NCBI GenBank assembly: GCA_048058975.1
Contig: JBLLNP010000014.1
Location: forward strand, 1-64,000
Direction: 5' to 3'
From: RHLJ01 sp048058975
GTDB lineage: Bacteria > Bacteroidota > Rhodothermia > Balneolales > Balneolaceae
DNA length: 64,000 bases
Shown: positions 9,640 to 19,338 of the stretch, piece after piece
How positions within the stretch are numbered: position 1 is the stretch's first letter
Layout of the letters: each line of letters begins with the position of its first letter
Made by a program: the position numbers and the translations under genes
Notes under the pieces: model-generated
What the model saw: only the letters and a program-made list of their open reading frames with translations
The model's database searches: none
What the model was told of the DNA's origin: nothing

Positions 9640-11289
9640 TTAATTATCTGAAGCTTCAATCATTTTCAACCTGGTGGCTTCAAATTCATCGCCGCTATTC
9701 CAGCGCTGAAGTTCGGGTGCATTAAGTGCACGCAAACCAACTTTGAAAAATAAACGGCTGTCTTTTGCCGCTCCCGCCAAATCCCAGTATTCATTGATTT
9801 CATCATTAACAGAATGATAGTTTGCCGCAGACACACTATCAACTTTTTCCGCATAGCCTTCTTCTTTATTCACAAACTCATCTCCGGGATTTGGGAAAAT
9901 AGCAGGAATTCCCACCTTTGCCATATTAAAATGATCCGATCGATAGAAAATACCTTGTTCAGGGCGAGGATCCGGTTTTACAGTTCTTCCTTGTTTTGAA
10001 GCTTCTTCAACTACCAGATCCGCAACCGAATTTCGGCCATAGCCGATAATCACCACATCGTTGGTTTCACCATAAACATTCATTCCATCTAAATTGATGT
10101 TAGCTGTTACTTTTCCTGGAGAAACAGTAGGGTTTTCTGCCCAGTATTGCGAGCCAAGCAACCCAACTTCTTCGGCGCTTACAATCAACCCAAGAACGCT
10201 TCTTTTTAATTCCGGTTGGATGGCTTTGTAGGCTTTCATCAATTCAAGGAGGGCGCTTACTCCTGCAGCATTATCCTCGGCTCCATTATTTAAAGAATCT
10301 CCATCTACAGCTGCGGTTATGCCCAGATGGTCAAAATGAGCAGTTAATACCAGGTATTCATCTTTTAGTTGGGCATCCGAGCCTTCAATTACACCGAGCA
10401 CGTTTTTTGCGTTGATATCACGATATTCTGCATCTAAACTAATATTCATACGAACCCCTGAAAGTGGTACAGGTTCAAAATCCGGACTGTCAGCAGCACT
10501 CAATAATTCATCAACATCCAGTCCCGCCATGCTGAACATAGCATTGCTGGCATCGTAGGTCATCCAGGCATTTACCTTAGTTTGTGAAGTATTTCCCCCG
10601 CTACTTTTTACATTAAAACGCTCCCGACTCCATCCGTTGGAAACTACATTCCATCCATAACCAGCCGTTTCAGTTGTATGAATGATAATCGCACCTAAGG
10701 CACCCATCTCTTTTGCTTTTTCATATTTATAGGTGTAACGGCCATAAAAAAGACGTGCTTTTCCGCCAAACATATTTTCGTCGTATTCAGGATCGTTGTT
10801 TTTGATCACAATGATTTTTCCTGATACATCGACATCTTTAAAATCATCCCAGTTTTCCTCCGGTGCCTGGATGCCATATCCAACATACACTAGTTCTGCG
10901 TTCCGAATGTTTACTTCAGTAGCTTCATCTGATGGCCAGGCAACGAAGTCTTCAAAAAAATCGGGATTCAAAGAACTTCTTCCACTTCTATTTATTCTCA
11001 TGGTGTGGTTTGATGTTTTCTGACCAACCAACGGAAATGGTTGTACAAAACTTCCATCTTCTACTCCCGAAGTGGCGCCTATTTTTTTTAGTTCAGAAAC
11101 CAGGTAGTCCACCGATTTCTGCTCCCCTTCGGTTCCGGTCGCTCTTCCCATAAAATCATCAGAAGAAAGTATCTCAATATGAGAGAGAAGACTTTCTTTG
11201 GTAATCGAATTTGCAGCATCTTCAACCTTATTACCAGAATTACAGGCCGAAAGGATAATGAGAGGAATAAAAAAGATTAGTTTTTTCAT
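9640..11289 (-). CDS. M28-family zinc metallopeptidase, lipoprotein
   Basis: From the ATG at 11289 the protein has a lipoprotein signal (IILSAC), which is why this start is preferred to the one 18 codons upstream. The catalytic M28 domain is shown by AHFDHLG with the first zinc His/Asp, GAEDNAAG with the bridging Asp, SAEEVGLLGS with the catalytic Glu pair, and a later SDHFNMAKVGIPA carrying the last His. A PA-like insertion precedes it around GYGIQAPEENWDDF. Relatives are aminopeptidases that degrade peptides at the cell envelope. Confidence 0.88.
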   Translation of the reverse strand: MKKLIFFIPLIILSACNSGNKVEDAANSITKESLLSHIEILSSDDFMGRATGTEGEQKSVDYLVSELKKIGATSGVEDGSFVQPFPLVGQKTSNHTMRINRSGRSSLNPDFFEDFVAWPSDEATEVNIRNAELVYVGYGIQAPEENWDDFKDVDVSGKIIVIKNNDPEYDENMFGGKARLFYGRYTYKYEKAKEMGALGAIIIHTTETAGYGWNVVSNGWSRERFNVKSSGGNTSQTKVNAWMTYDASNAMFSMAGLDVDELLSAADSPDFEPVPLSGVRMNISLDAEYRDINAKNVLGVIEGSDAQLKDEYLVLTAHFDHLGITAAVDGDSLNNGAEDNAAGVSALLELMKAYKAIQPELKRSVLGLIVSAEEVGLLGSQYWAENPTVSPGKVTANINLDGMNVYGETNDVVIIGYGRNSVADLVVEEASKQGRTVKPDPRPEQGIFYRSDHFNMAKVGIPAIFPNPGDEFVNKEEGYAEKVDSVSAANYHSVNDEINEYWDLAGAAKDSRLFFKVGLRALNAPELQRWNSGDEFEATRLKMIEASDN

Positions 11290-11399
11290 GGAATGATGTA
11301 TTATTTGGTTGGTGGAAAATAGGAGTATCACCTTCGAACTCAAACTCTTTTGAGTTCATTTTACCTCTGTTAATGCTGGAGAAAAAAAGGCGAAATAGA

Positions 11400-12218
11400 A
11401 TGACTTCCTTCGAAAATAAAACGGTATTAGTAACTGGCGCGGCAAGTGGAATTGGCTTTCTCATGGGAAAAAAAGCTTTGCTAAAAGGAGCCAGGCATCT
11501 GGTGATGTGGGATATAAACGAAGATGCTCTGATCACAGCGGCGAGTTCGTTATCCGGAAAAGATTTTTCGATATCTACAAATGTAGTGGATGTTTCGAAT
11601 GCTGAACAGGTACAAAAAGCAGCTAAGGAAGTGCTTAAAGAAGTAGGTAAGATTGATATCCTGTTTAACAATGCCGGAATTATTGTGGGAAAAGCTTTCC
11701 ACGAACATTCGGTTGAAGACATTAATAAAACGATGGATATCAACACAAAAGGATTGATGTATGTGGCACATGCTTTTCTTCCGGCAATGATGGAGGCCAA
11801 TTCCGGGAACATCATCAACATAACTTCAGCGGCCGGATTAACCCCCAATCCAGGAATGACGGTTTATGCAGCAAGCAAGTGGGCGGCGGTTGGTTGGGCA
11901 GAATCGCTTCGGCTTGAGGTTCGGAAAACTCACCCCGGTATAAAGTTCTTGAATGTGATGCCAAGCTATATAGATACCGGAATGTTCGCAGGCGTTAAAG
12001 CCCCAAGGCTAATGCCTTTTCTTGATGCTGATGTAATTACTTCAAGAATTATTCGGTATGTAGAAAAAGAAAAAATTCACTTGAAAGCACCTTTTATGGT
12101 AAAAACCACCTTATTTTTCCGAGGGATTTTGCCATCCGGAGTGTATGATTTTGTAGCGGGGAATTTATTTAAGGTGTACGAATCGATGGAAACGTTTAAA
12201 GGGCGCACAAATGAATGA
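11400..12218 (+). CDS. SDR-family NAD(P)-dependent oxidoreductase
   Basis: The protein has the short-chain dehydrogenase signature: the cofactor loop TGAASGIG near residue 12, NNAGI near 90, and the catalytic Ser and YxxxK (YAASK near 155). The ATG at 11400 gives a normal SDR N-terminus; an in-frame ATG at 11373 would add nine basic residues. The C-terminal hydrophobic stretch resembles lipid- or retinol-acting SDRs. Its end overlaps the aldehyde dehydrogenase start by eight bases, so the two are translationally coupled. Together they suggest successive oxidation steps on an alcohol or aldehyde. Confidence 0.88.
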   Translation: MTSFENKTVLVTGAASGIGFLMGKKALLKGARHLVMWDINEDALITAASSLSGKDFSISTNVVDVSNAEQVQKAAKEVLKEVGKIDILFNNAGIIVGKAFHEHSVEDINKTMDINTKGLMYVAHAFLPAMMEANSGNIINITSAAGLTPNPGMTVYAASKWAAVGWAESLRLEVRKTHPGIKFLNVMPSYIDTGMFAGVKAPRLMPFLDADVITSRIIRYVEKEKIHLKAPFMVKTTLFFRGILPSGVYDFVAGNLFKVYESMETFKGRTNE

Positions 12219-13581
12219 GTACGCAGAACTGCTGAAACAGCAAAAAGAAAATTTTTTGAGCGGCACAACCAAACCTCTCAGCTTCAGAAAAGAACAACTT
12301 AAAAAGCTAAAAACCCTTCTAAAAGAAAATGAGGCGGCACTGATGGATGCAGTGCACATGGATTTCAAAAAGTCACCCTTTGAGACTTTTGGCACAGAAA
12401 TCGGTCTGGTTATAGGCGAAATCAATTATGCGCTTAAAAATCTTGATGATTGGGTAAGTCCTGAAAAAGTACCAACCACAATCGTTAATTTTCCATCAGA
12501 AAATTTTATCCTAAAAGAACCGTATGGCAGTGTTCTGATTATAGCTCCGTGGAATTACCCGGTTCAGCTTAGTCTCCTCCCCTTAGTAGGTGCGCTGGCA
12601 GCGGGTAATACCGCGATTATAAAACCATCTGAGCTTACTCCGTATACATCCGTTACTATATCAGATTTGATAGCACTTTATTTTCCTTCAGACATCGTTA
12701 CCGTTTGTGAGGGTGGGGTAGAGACTAGTGAAGCTTTACTGAACCTGGATTTCGATTATATCTTTTTTACAGGAAGTACACAGGTAGGCAAAATAATTAT
12801 GCAAAGCGCAGCAGCACGATTGATTCCCGTTACCTTGGAATTGGGAGGTAAAACACCTTGTATTGTAGATGAAACCGCTGATCTTGAGGTTTCAGCAAAG
12901 CGGATTGCATGGGGCAAGTTTGTAAATGCCGGGCAAACCTGTGTGGCTCCAGACTATCTTCTTGTTCATCCATCCATTAAAACAGCATTTCTTGAAGAGT
13001 TAAAAAAGGCAGTAACTTCTTTATATGGAGATGACCCGGAGCAATCAGAAGATTACCCTCGAATTATTAATGAAAATCATTTCGACCGGATTTCCTCTTT
13101 TTTGAATAATGGGAAACTGGTTTTTGGTGGACAAACAAACGTGGCAACCAATTATGTAGCTCCCACCATTTTGGATGAAATAACCTGGAACGACCCGATA
13201 ATGAAAGACGAAATTTTTGGTCCTATCCTCCCCGTGTTAACCTACAATGATCTAAGGGACGCTGTTTCTCAGATACGGAAAGCCCCACGGCCGCTTGCGT
13301 TGTATCTGTTTACTACCAATGAAGAAGCAGAAAAATATATCCTGGAAAACGTTTCTTTTGGTGGGGGAGCCATAAACGATACGATAGCTCATTTAGGGAA
13401 TCATCATTTAAGTTTTGGTGGAGTGGGAACAAGCGGATTTGGTTCTTATCACGGGAAAGCAAGTTTCGATTCCTTTTCGCATCAAAAAAGTATTATGAAA
13501 AAGAACTTTTTGGTGGATATCCCTATCCGTTACGCTCCCTATGACGGTAAAATGAAATGGTTGAAAACCATATTCCGATGA
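12211..13581 (+). CDS. Aldehyde dehydrogenase (class 3-like)
   Basis: The 456-residue enzyme oxidises aldehydes to acids with NAD(P)+. It carries APWNYPVQL near residue 112, the cofactor motif FTGSTQVGK near 190, the general-base Glu in ELGGKTP near 213, and the catalytic Cys in NAGQTCVAPDY near 245. The short N-terminus and overall length match the class 3 / fatty-aldehyde dehydrogenase group. It overlaps the SDR gene before it and shares ATGA with the reductase gene after it. Confidence 0.92.
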   Translation: MNEYAELLKQQKENFLSGTTKPLSFRKEQLKKLKTLLKENEAALMDAVHMDFKKSPFETFGTEIGLVIGEINYALKNLDDWVSPEKVPTTIVNFPSENFILKEPYGSVLIIAPWNYPVQLSLLPLVGALAAGNTAIIKPSELTPYTSVTISDLIALYFPSDIVTVCEGGVETSEALLNLDFDYIFFTGSTQVGKIIMQSAAARLIPVTLELGGKTPCIVDETADLEVSAKRIAWGKFVNAGQTCVAPDYLLVHPSIKTAFLEELKKAVTSLYGDDPEQSEDYPRIINENHFDRISSFLNNGKLVFGGQTNVATNYVAPTILDEITWNDPIMKDEIFGPILPVLTYNDLRDAVSQIRKAPRPLALYLFTTNEEAEKYILENVSFGGGAINDTIAHLGNHHLSFGGVGTSGFGSYHGKASFDSFSHQKSIMKKNFLVDIPIRYAPYDGKMKWLKTIFR

Positions 13582-14576
13582 GTATTCCGAATACTTTTAA
13601 AGCTTTACTGGCAGAGGAAAAGCAAGGAAAGATTTTTACAGAAGTAAAAGAACTATCATCATCTGTTTTGCCCGAGGGAGAGGTCACTATCAACGTTGAG
13701 TACTCATCGCTCAATTATAAAGATGCACTTTCTGCAACGGGAAGAAATAACGTAACCCGAAGTTATCCCCATATTCCTGGAATAGATGCCTCGGGGACTG
13801 TTCTGGAGGATGCTTCCGGTACTTACAAAAGTGGGCAAAAGGTGATTGTAACCGGGCATGATTTGGGTACAAATACATTTGGCGGATTTGGAGAATTAAT
13901 CCGCGTGCCTAAAGAATGGGCAGTTAAACTTCCTGATAGTATGAGCTTAAAAGAAGCTATGATTTTCGGCACAGCGGGTTTTACTGCTATGTATGGAATC
14001 GAACGGTTGAAACGGGAGTTGATATTGCCACAGTCAGGTCCGGTATTGGTTTCCGGCGCCACGGGAGGTGTTGGTTCTCTGGCTGTGTATTTCCTGTCTG
14101 AGCTGGGTTATAACGTTGTAGCTGCTTCACGAAAAATGGACACGGAATTTTTAAAAAGGCTTGGAGCTACAGAGATTATTTCATCCGATGAATTACTGAA
14201 TGTTCCAGAGTCACCATTACTCTCCAGAAAGTGGGCCGGCGCTATTGAAACGGTTGGGGGAGAGTTGTTGGATTCTGTACTTCGTCAAACTCAGAGCAAG
14301 GGAGCGGCCGCTTGTTGTGGCAATGTATTAGGGATGGAGCTGAATACCAACGTACTGCCATTCATCCTTCGTGGCGTTTCCCTACTTGGAATTGATTCTG
14401 CCTTTTGTGAATGGGAGCAAAGAAACAAAAACTGGAAATTGATGGCAGAGATTGGAACCAGCGGGCTGCCGAATGATTTTTATAAAACTGTTTCACTGGA
14501 AGAATTACCAAAAGAAATAAATCTCATTCTTGATGGCGGCCAAAGAGGAAGGGTGGTTGTGGAGCATTCTATTTAA
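13578..14576 (+). CDS. YhdH/YhfP-family quinone oxidoreductase (acryloyl-CoA reductase-like)
   Basis: The ATG at 13578 overlaps the preceding stop as ATGA, which makes it the likely start; the upstream in-frame codon adds seven residues. The product is a medium-chain dehydrogenase without zinc ligands. It has a GroES-like N-terminus (YSSLNYKDAL, HIPGIDASGTV) and a Rossmann loop SGATGGVGSLAV near residue 158. This subgroup includes AcuI, which reduces acryloyl-CoA with NADPH, and YhdH. It is the last gene of the SDR / aldehyde dehydrogenase operon. Confidence 0.85.
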   Translation: MSIPNTFKALLAEEKQGKIFTEVKELSSSVLPEGEVTINVEYSSLNYKDALSATGRNNVTRSYPHIPGIDASGTVLEDASGTYKSGQKVIVTGHDLGTNTFGGFGELIRVPKEWAVKLPDSMSLKEAMIFGTAGFTAMYGIERLKRELILPQSGPVLVSGATGGVGSLAVYFLSELGYNVVAASRKMDTEFLKRLGATEIISSDELLNVPESPLLSRKWAGAIETVGGELLDSVLRQTQSKGAAACCGNVLGMELNTNVLPFILRGVSLLGIDSAFCEWEQRNKNWKLMAEIGTSGLPNDFYKTVSLEELPKEINLILDGGQRGRVVVEHSI

Positions 14577-14614
14577 TATGTGTTAAGAAACGATAATCAA
14601 AGCCCCGCCATAAG

Positions 14615-14635
14615 ATGCTGAAATAAATTCAGCAT
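14615..14635. terminator. Hairpin between convergent genes
   Basis: An 8-bp perfect inverted repeat (ATGCTGAA / TTCAGCAT, 5-nt loop) lies between the ends of the convergent reductase and amylase genes. There is no good U-run, so a factor-independent role is uncertain. Confidence 0.35.
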
Positions 14636-14683
14636 GACCTATTATTATTTTGACATAGGCAACAAAACATAAATTTAAAACTC

Positions 14684-14707
14684 GTCATCCTGAACTTGTT
14701 TCAGGAT
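14684..14707. repeat. GTCATnCTGA-type palindromic repeat
   Basis: The stretch begins GTCATCCTGAA and ends TTCAGGAT, with 8-bp perfect arms around a 5-nt loop. It belongs to the same dispersed family as the elements at 25003 and 56551, and lies in the gap between two convergent genes. Confidence 0.6.
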
Positions 14708-14741
14708 CTTGAGAGCCGATTTAGAAAGTTTCTTACAAACC

Positions 14742-16592
14742 TCACTCCAACTCCCAAACCCAGGCTGATTTTCCATCCACGCTAATATCCTGAGAAAGAT
14801 CGATGCTAGAGTTGGTGAAAATGTTTCTTCCGGTTTCAAATTTATCCAGCACTTCAGATAATACTCTTCTCGGAACCGTTTTAGACTCTTCGTTCTGGTT
14901 CATGATTACCATCACGCTCTGGTTTTCATGAATTCTGAAGTAAATATAAACTCCATCCTGAGGAACAAAGTGTAGCAAGCGGCCATATTTTACCGCATCA
15001 GAAGTTTGGCGCCATTTCCCTAAATGACTTACAAAATCGTAGATCTCATTTTCTTTATCGGTTCGGCCTTCTCTGGTAAATACAGAGCGCTCATCGCCTT
15101 CCCAGCCACCGGGCATATTTGGGCGGCGATATTCGTCGTCTCCTCCACGGTACTCATGTTCCATCATTAACTCAGTCCCATAATAAACCTGCGGAATTCC
15201 ACGAGTGGTTAACAGGAAGGTGTAGGCCATTTTGAAGTGGTCCTCGTCTTTTCTAACCCGCTCATAAATGCGATCCATATCGTGATTGTCCAGGAAGATC
15301 ACATTCTTCATGGCATCGGTATAGAGGAAGTCGTTACTAAGAATATTCCAGATTCTGGCAAGCCCGTTATCCCATCCAAAGCCTTCGTTTAGTGCAGCAT
15401 CCACAGCTTGCGCAAGAGGGAAGTCTGTCACACTTGGTAAATGGGAGTTGTATCCATCATCAATACCGGCAGGGTCGTATTGCCAGAAAGATTCAGGCCC
15501 GGGAAAGTTCAACCAGGCTTCCCCAACTATATTGAAGTTTGGGTAAGCTTGTAATACTTCCTTCGCCCACCGTGCCATGTATTCCTTATCCGGAAATACG
15601 TATGTATCCATCCTGATTCCATCTATTCCGGAATATTCAATCCACCAGATGGTATTCTGGATCAGGTAATCGGCAAGTAATTCATTTTTCTGATTCAGAT
15701 CCGGCATTTCTTTCACAAACCAGCCGTTCAGAAGTTTGCTGGTATCATAATCAGAAGCATAAGGATCTGAGGAAACGGGACCACGATAATTAGTTTGTCC
15801 GTATTCATCCAAGCTGTGAACCCAATCTTTGGTCGGTAAATCTTTCATCCACCAATGCTGATCTCCAATGTGGTTGTGAATCATATCCATGATCACTTTC
15901 ATATCCATCGAATGCACTTTGGTTACGAGTGCTTTGTACTCTTCATTGGTGCCAAACCGACGGTCAACTTTATACAGATCAGTTGCGGCGTATCCATGAT
16001 AACCACCATATTCTGGGGTCATATCATTTTCAAAAGTCGGGGTAAACCAGATGGCGGTCATACCCAAGTCTTTGATGTAGTCCAAATGTTTCGAAACTCC
16101 TGCAAGGTCTCCGCCTTGTCGTCGTTCAGGATTAGAGCGATCTGCTGATTCGAGCATTCCTTCAATTGTATCGTTATCAGGATTTCCATTCGCAAAACGG
16201 TCGGGCATCATCAGATAAATAAGATCAGATGAATCGAAGCCCTGATTTCTTCCTTCAAGAGGCTCACGTTCTTTTAGTTTGTATTTGAAATTAATGGTTT
16301 TCTTATGATGGGTGAGCTTGATATCCATCGTTCCCGGATTGGCGTCTTCCGAAACATTGAAATAAAGGAAAAGATAATTAGGAGAATCAACGGCATACTG
16401 ACTTGTGATGCTCACACCAGGATAATCTGTGGCAGCCCGATAAAGCCCAAGGTCTTCTCCATAAAGCTGAAGCTGAAGTTCCTGAACAGGCATGTTTACC
16501 CACCAAAATGGAGGATCTATTTTTTCGACTTGAGCCGAAGAAACAGAATAAAAGAAAAGCGCGATGAATAGAACCGGGAATATTTTTTTCAT
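14742..16592 (-). CDS. Secreted GH13 alpha-amylase-family enzyme (neopullulanase/cyclomaltodextrinase-like)
   Basis: The 616-residue protein has a signal peptide (cut after SSAQ near residue 21) and an N-terminal beta-sandwich (residues 25-105). The TIM barrel carries all four GH13 regions: DMIHNH at 236-241, GIRMD with nucleophile D329, GEAW with acid/base E358, and DNHD with D438. A C-terminal beta domain closes it. The order fits periplasmic or outer-surface neopullulanase (SusA-like) enzymes that cut alpha-glucans. It sits alone rather than in a sus cluster; a palindrome lies about 65 bases upstream. Confidence 0.88.
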   Translation of the reverse strand: MKKIFPVLFIALFFYSVSSAQVEKIDPPFWWVNMPVQELQLQLYGEDLGLYRAATDYPGVSITSQYAVDSPNYLFLYFNVSEDANPGTMDIKLTHHKKTINFKYKLKEREPLEGRNQGFDSSDLIYLMMPDRFANGNPDNDTIEGMLESADRSNPERRQGGDLAGVSKHLDYIKDLGMTAIWFTPTFENDMTPEYGGYHGYAATDLYKVDRRFGTNEEYKALVTKVHSMDMKVIMDMIHNHIGDQHWWMKDLPTKDWVHSLDEYGQTNYRGPVSSDPYASDYDTSKLLNGWFVKEMPDLNQKNELLADYLIQNTIWWIEYSGIDGIRMDTYVFPDKEYMARWAKEVLQAYPNFNIVGEAWLNFPGPESFWQYDPAGIDDGYNSHLPSVTDFPLAQAVDAALNEGFGWDNGLARIWNILSNDFLYTDAMKNVIFLDNHDMDRIYERVRKDEDHFKMAYTFLLTTRGIPQVYYGTELMMEHEYRGGDDEYRRPNMPGGWEGDERSVFTREGRTDKENEIYDFVSHLGKWRQTSDAVKYGRLLHFVPQDGVYIYFRIHENQSVMVIMNQNEESKTVPRRVLSEVLDKFETGRNIFTNSSIDLSQDISVDGKSAWVWELE

Positions 16593-16654
16593 AAAAATCT
16601 TGGTAAATACTCTGTTAAAGCTCAGATAATACTGAACAGAAAGGACAGAATCTT

Positions 16655-16684
16655 ATGTAAATGCTTACATAGCTGTTTACATTT
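16655..16684. promoter_or_regulatory. Operator-like palindrome upstream of amylase
   Basis: ATGTAAATGCTTACAT at 16655-16670 has perfect 6-bp arms, and a further half-site TGTTTACAT follows at 16674-16682. The site is 63-90 bases upstream of the amylase start. Spaced TGTAA/TTACA arms are typical of LacI/MalR-type and some other sugar regulators. No regulator gene lies next to it. Confidence 0.4.
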
Positions 16685-16713
16685 CTTTCATTTCATAGTT
16701 CAGAGCAGTCTTA

Positions 16714-19338
16714 TCACTCACTTTTTAGACTATCAACAGGATTAGCCAGGCCTGTTTTCACTGATTTATAACTAACCGTTGCCAATGCCACAGCTATTGT
16801 TAAGAATCCGGCAATAATGAAGATTACGGGGCTGAGTTCAATTCTGAAAGCGAAATCCTTAAGCCAGGTTTGAGCAACGAACCAGCCAATGGGTGCGGCA
16901 ATAACAAAACTTAAAACTACAAGTTTCAGGAAGTCTTTATTTAAAAGGGATATGATATGCAGAAGATTTGCACCAAGTACTTTTCGAATGCCAATTTCTT
17001 TGGTTCGTTGTTCTGTTACAAAGGTGGCAAGACCAAATAACCCGAGAGAAGCGATTACCAAGGCAAGCAAAGTAAAGTAGTTGAAGAGGGTTCCTAACCT
17101 AAGGTCAGATTGATACATTCTTTCATAGGAGTCATCCAGGAAAACGTATGAAAAAGGATATTCAGGGGAAAATCCGGTAAATGTAGTTTCAAGAAACGCG
17201 ATAGTTTCCGGAAGATTTTTATCCGACACCTTTATAAGGGCATATCTATGATCATATTCCGGAGCAAGCATTATTGCCAACGGTGTGATTTCCTGATATA
17301 ATGACTGAAAGTTAAAATCCTTCACTATTCCTACTATTTTACCCTCGTTTCCCCACACATAAAAGCTCTTACCTAATGCTTCTTCCTTAGTCCATCCAAG
17401 CTCACGGAGGGTAGTTTCATTAACCAGGTAATCTGCTTCATTTTCATTGTATTGTTCTTCCGAAAAATCCCGTCCGGCAATCACCTGTAAATCAAAAAGT
17501 TCAACAAACCCGAACGTTACCGGAGAAACATAAATCGCCAACTCTTCCTCTTCCTGCTTTCCTTCCCACTCCGTTCCTGTAGTTCGGCTACTCATATAAA
17601 CGGGGTTCATTTGAGAGGCACTTACTTCCAGAATAGAAGGATTACTAAGCAAGCTTGATTTAACAGTTTCATATTGGTTCCATAGCTCAGAGTCTCTGTT
17701 CGAAACCGAAATGATCTGTTCCCTGTTTAAGCCCGTATCGGTAGTGCGCACATAATCTAATTGTTTATACACTACCAAAGATCCGATGATCAATACAATG
17801 GTAATCGTAAACTGACCAATCACCAGTATATTTCTCAAAAAAAGATTTCCTTTTCCTCCTTTAACCTGGCTTTTAAAGATTAGTGCAGGTTTCAGTTTAG
17901 ACATATAAAATGCAGGGTAACTTCCTGATGCAATACCTGCAAAAACACTTGTGCACAGGGCAAGAGCCAGAAACTTACCATTAAGAAATACCTGTAAACT
18001 CAACTCTCGTCCCATTAAATCGCTGAAAACAGGTAAAAACCCGATTATAAATAAAAGCGCTAAAAAGATGCTTATGAAAGAAACGACTACAGCTTCTGAG
18101 GTAAACTGCATGATCAAATTAGAACGATTAGCGCCAATTACTTTCCGAACACCTACTTCTTTTGCACGAGTAAGAGATCGGGCGGTGGAAAGGTTCATAT
18201 AGTTCACACAAGCAATTAACAATATGATAAGTGCTATTACAGAGAACATATATACAGATCGGATATTCCCTGGTGTAGAGGGATTAAAATTGATATGGCT
18301 GGAATTCAGATGAATATCACCAAGATCCTGCATTGAATGAGTAGGAAGGCCATCAGGGTTTTCCTGATAATGATCGGAGGCGGCTATATAGGTATCTGCA
18401 AAGCCGGGTAGTTTAGCCTCAAACTCTTCTTTCGAAATACCATCCTTTAGCGTAATAAAAGTATATACATTGGTATTACTCCATTCATCCAGATTGTATT
18501 TGTAGTAAGGCGTGGTTTGATCGTTTACTACATATTGAAAAGAAAAGTGAGAATTCTTTGGTGGATCGGCGATGACACCAGTTACCATTTTTACCACTTC
18601 CTTTCCGTTAGCGTACGTTTGTTGAACGCTTTTACCAATAGGATTTTCAACACCAAATAGCTTATCGGCCAGGCTTGCAGTAAGGATAATTGAATTTGGA
18701 TTATTTAAGGCCGTTTTTGGATTTCCTGCAAACCAAGTGTAGCTAAAGATGTCAAAAAAGTCGCCATCTGCCGCAACACCCCACTCATTGAAACTATCTT
18801 CATCTGTAGTTAATAGAGTCGAGGTTCCAGAGAAGTAGGCTGCATATTCTACTTCGGCAAAATCTTCTTTTAATGTTGCCGCCATTGCGGTTGGACTTAA
18901 CGCAAACCAGTTTGATCCGAGATATTCATTGGCGGGTTGAAAAGCATTAATACGATAGGTTCGATCACTGTTTATGTGGAAGTCATCGTAGCTTAGTTCG
19001 TATTGTACAAAAAGCCCGATCAGAATAAAGCTTGTTAAGCCAACAGTAAGCCCAAAAATATTTATAAACGAATAGCTCTTTTGATTCTTGAGATTACGAA
19101 AGGCAATTTTCAAATAGTTTTTAAACATACTTACAGACCAGTAGATTTTGTGAATGATTTTTGAAGGGGCATATCTAACTACCTGTTGCCAGTACCATCT
19201 ATTTGCAGCTCTGATTCCATCTTTTTCAGCTTTGTAGGAATAGTATTCCTCAAAGTCTCCGAGCGTGGTTTTCCAGACATCATCGTACTGAAGCCGGCTC
19301 AGGATTTTTTCGGCTAATTTGGGAGGGCGATCGGACAT
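16714..19338 (-). CDS. ADOP-type ABC transporter permease, paralog 3
   Basis: The 874-residue protein starts with an 80-residue cytoplasmic prefix (PPKLAEKILSRLQYDDVWKT), the 'permease prefix' found on Acidobacterial duplicated orphan permeases. It then has two MacB-periplasmic/FtsX units, each one TM, an extracytoplasmic domain and three TMs; the FtsX cores include AKEVGVRKVIGANR near residue 400 and KEIGIRKVLGAN near 790. No ATPase gene accompanies it, so either an ATPase elsewhere powers it or it is a true orphan. It ends one base before the next paralog's stop and is the last gene of the four-gene run. Confidence 0.88.
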   Translation of the reverse strand: MSDRPPKLAEKILSRLQYDDVWKTTLGDFEEYYSYKAEKDGIRAANRWYWQQVVRYAPSKIIHKIYWSVSMFKNYLKIAFRNLKNQKSYSFINIFGLTVGLTSFILIGLFVQYELSYDDFHINSDRTYRINAFQPANEYLGSNWFALSPTAMAATLKEDFAEVEYAAYFSGTSTLLTTDEDSFNEWGVAADGDFFDIFSYTWFAGNPKTALNNPNSIILTASLADKLFGVENPIGKSVQQTYANGKEVVKMVTGVIADPPKNSHFSFQYVVNDQTTPYYKYNLDEWSNTNVYTFITLKDGISKEEFEAKLPGFADTYIAASDHYQENPDGLPTHSMQDLGDIHLNSSHINFNPSTPGNIRSVYMFSVIALIILLIACVNYMNLSTARSLTRAKEVGVRKVIGANRSNLIMQFTSEAVVVSFISIFLALLFIIGFLPVFSDLMGRELSLQVFLNGKFLALALCTSVFAGIASGSYPAFYMSKLKPALIFKSQVKGGKGNLFLRNILVIGQFTITIVLIIGSLVVYKQLDYVRTTDTGLNREQIISVSNRDSELWNQYETVKSSLLSNPSILEVSASQMNPVYMSSRTTGTEWEGKQEEEELAIYVSPVTFGFVELFDLQVIAGRDFSEEQYNENEADYLVNETTLRELGWTKEEALGKSFYVWGNEGKIVGIVKDFNFQSLYQEITPLAIMLAPEYDHRYALIKVSDKNLPETIAFLETTFTGFSPEYPFSYVFLDDSYERMYQSDLRLGTLFNYFTLLALVIASLGLFGLATFVTEQRTKEIGIRKVLGANLLHIISLLNKDFLKLVVLSFVIAAPIGWFVAQTWLKDFAFRIELSPVIFIIAGFLTIAVALATVSYKSVKTGLANPVDSLKSE

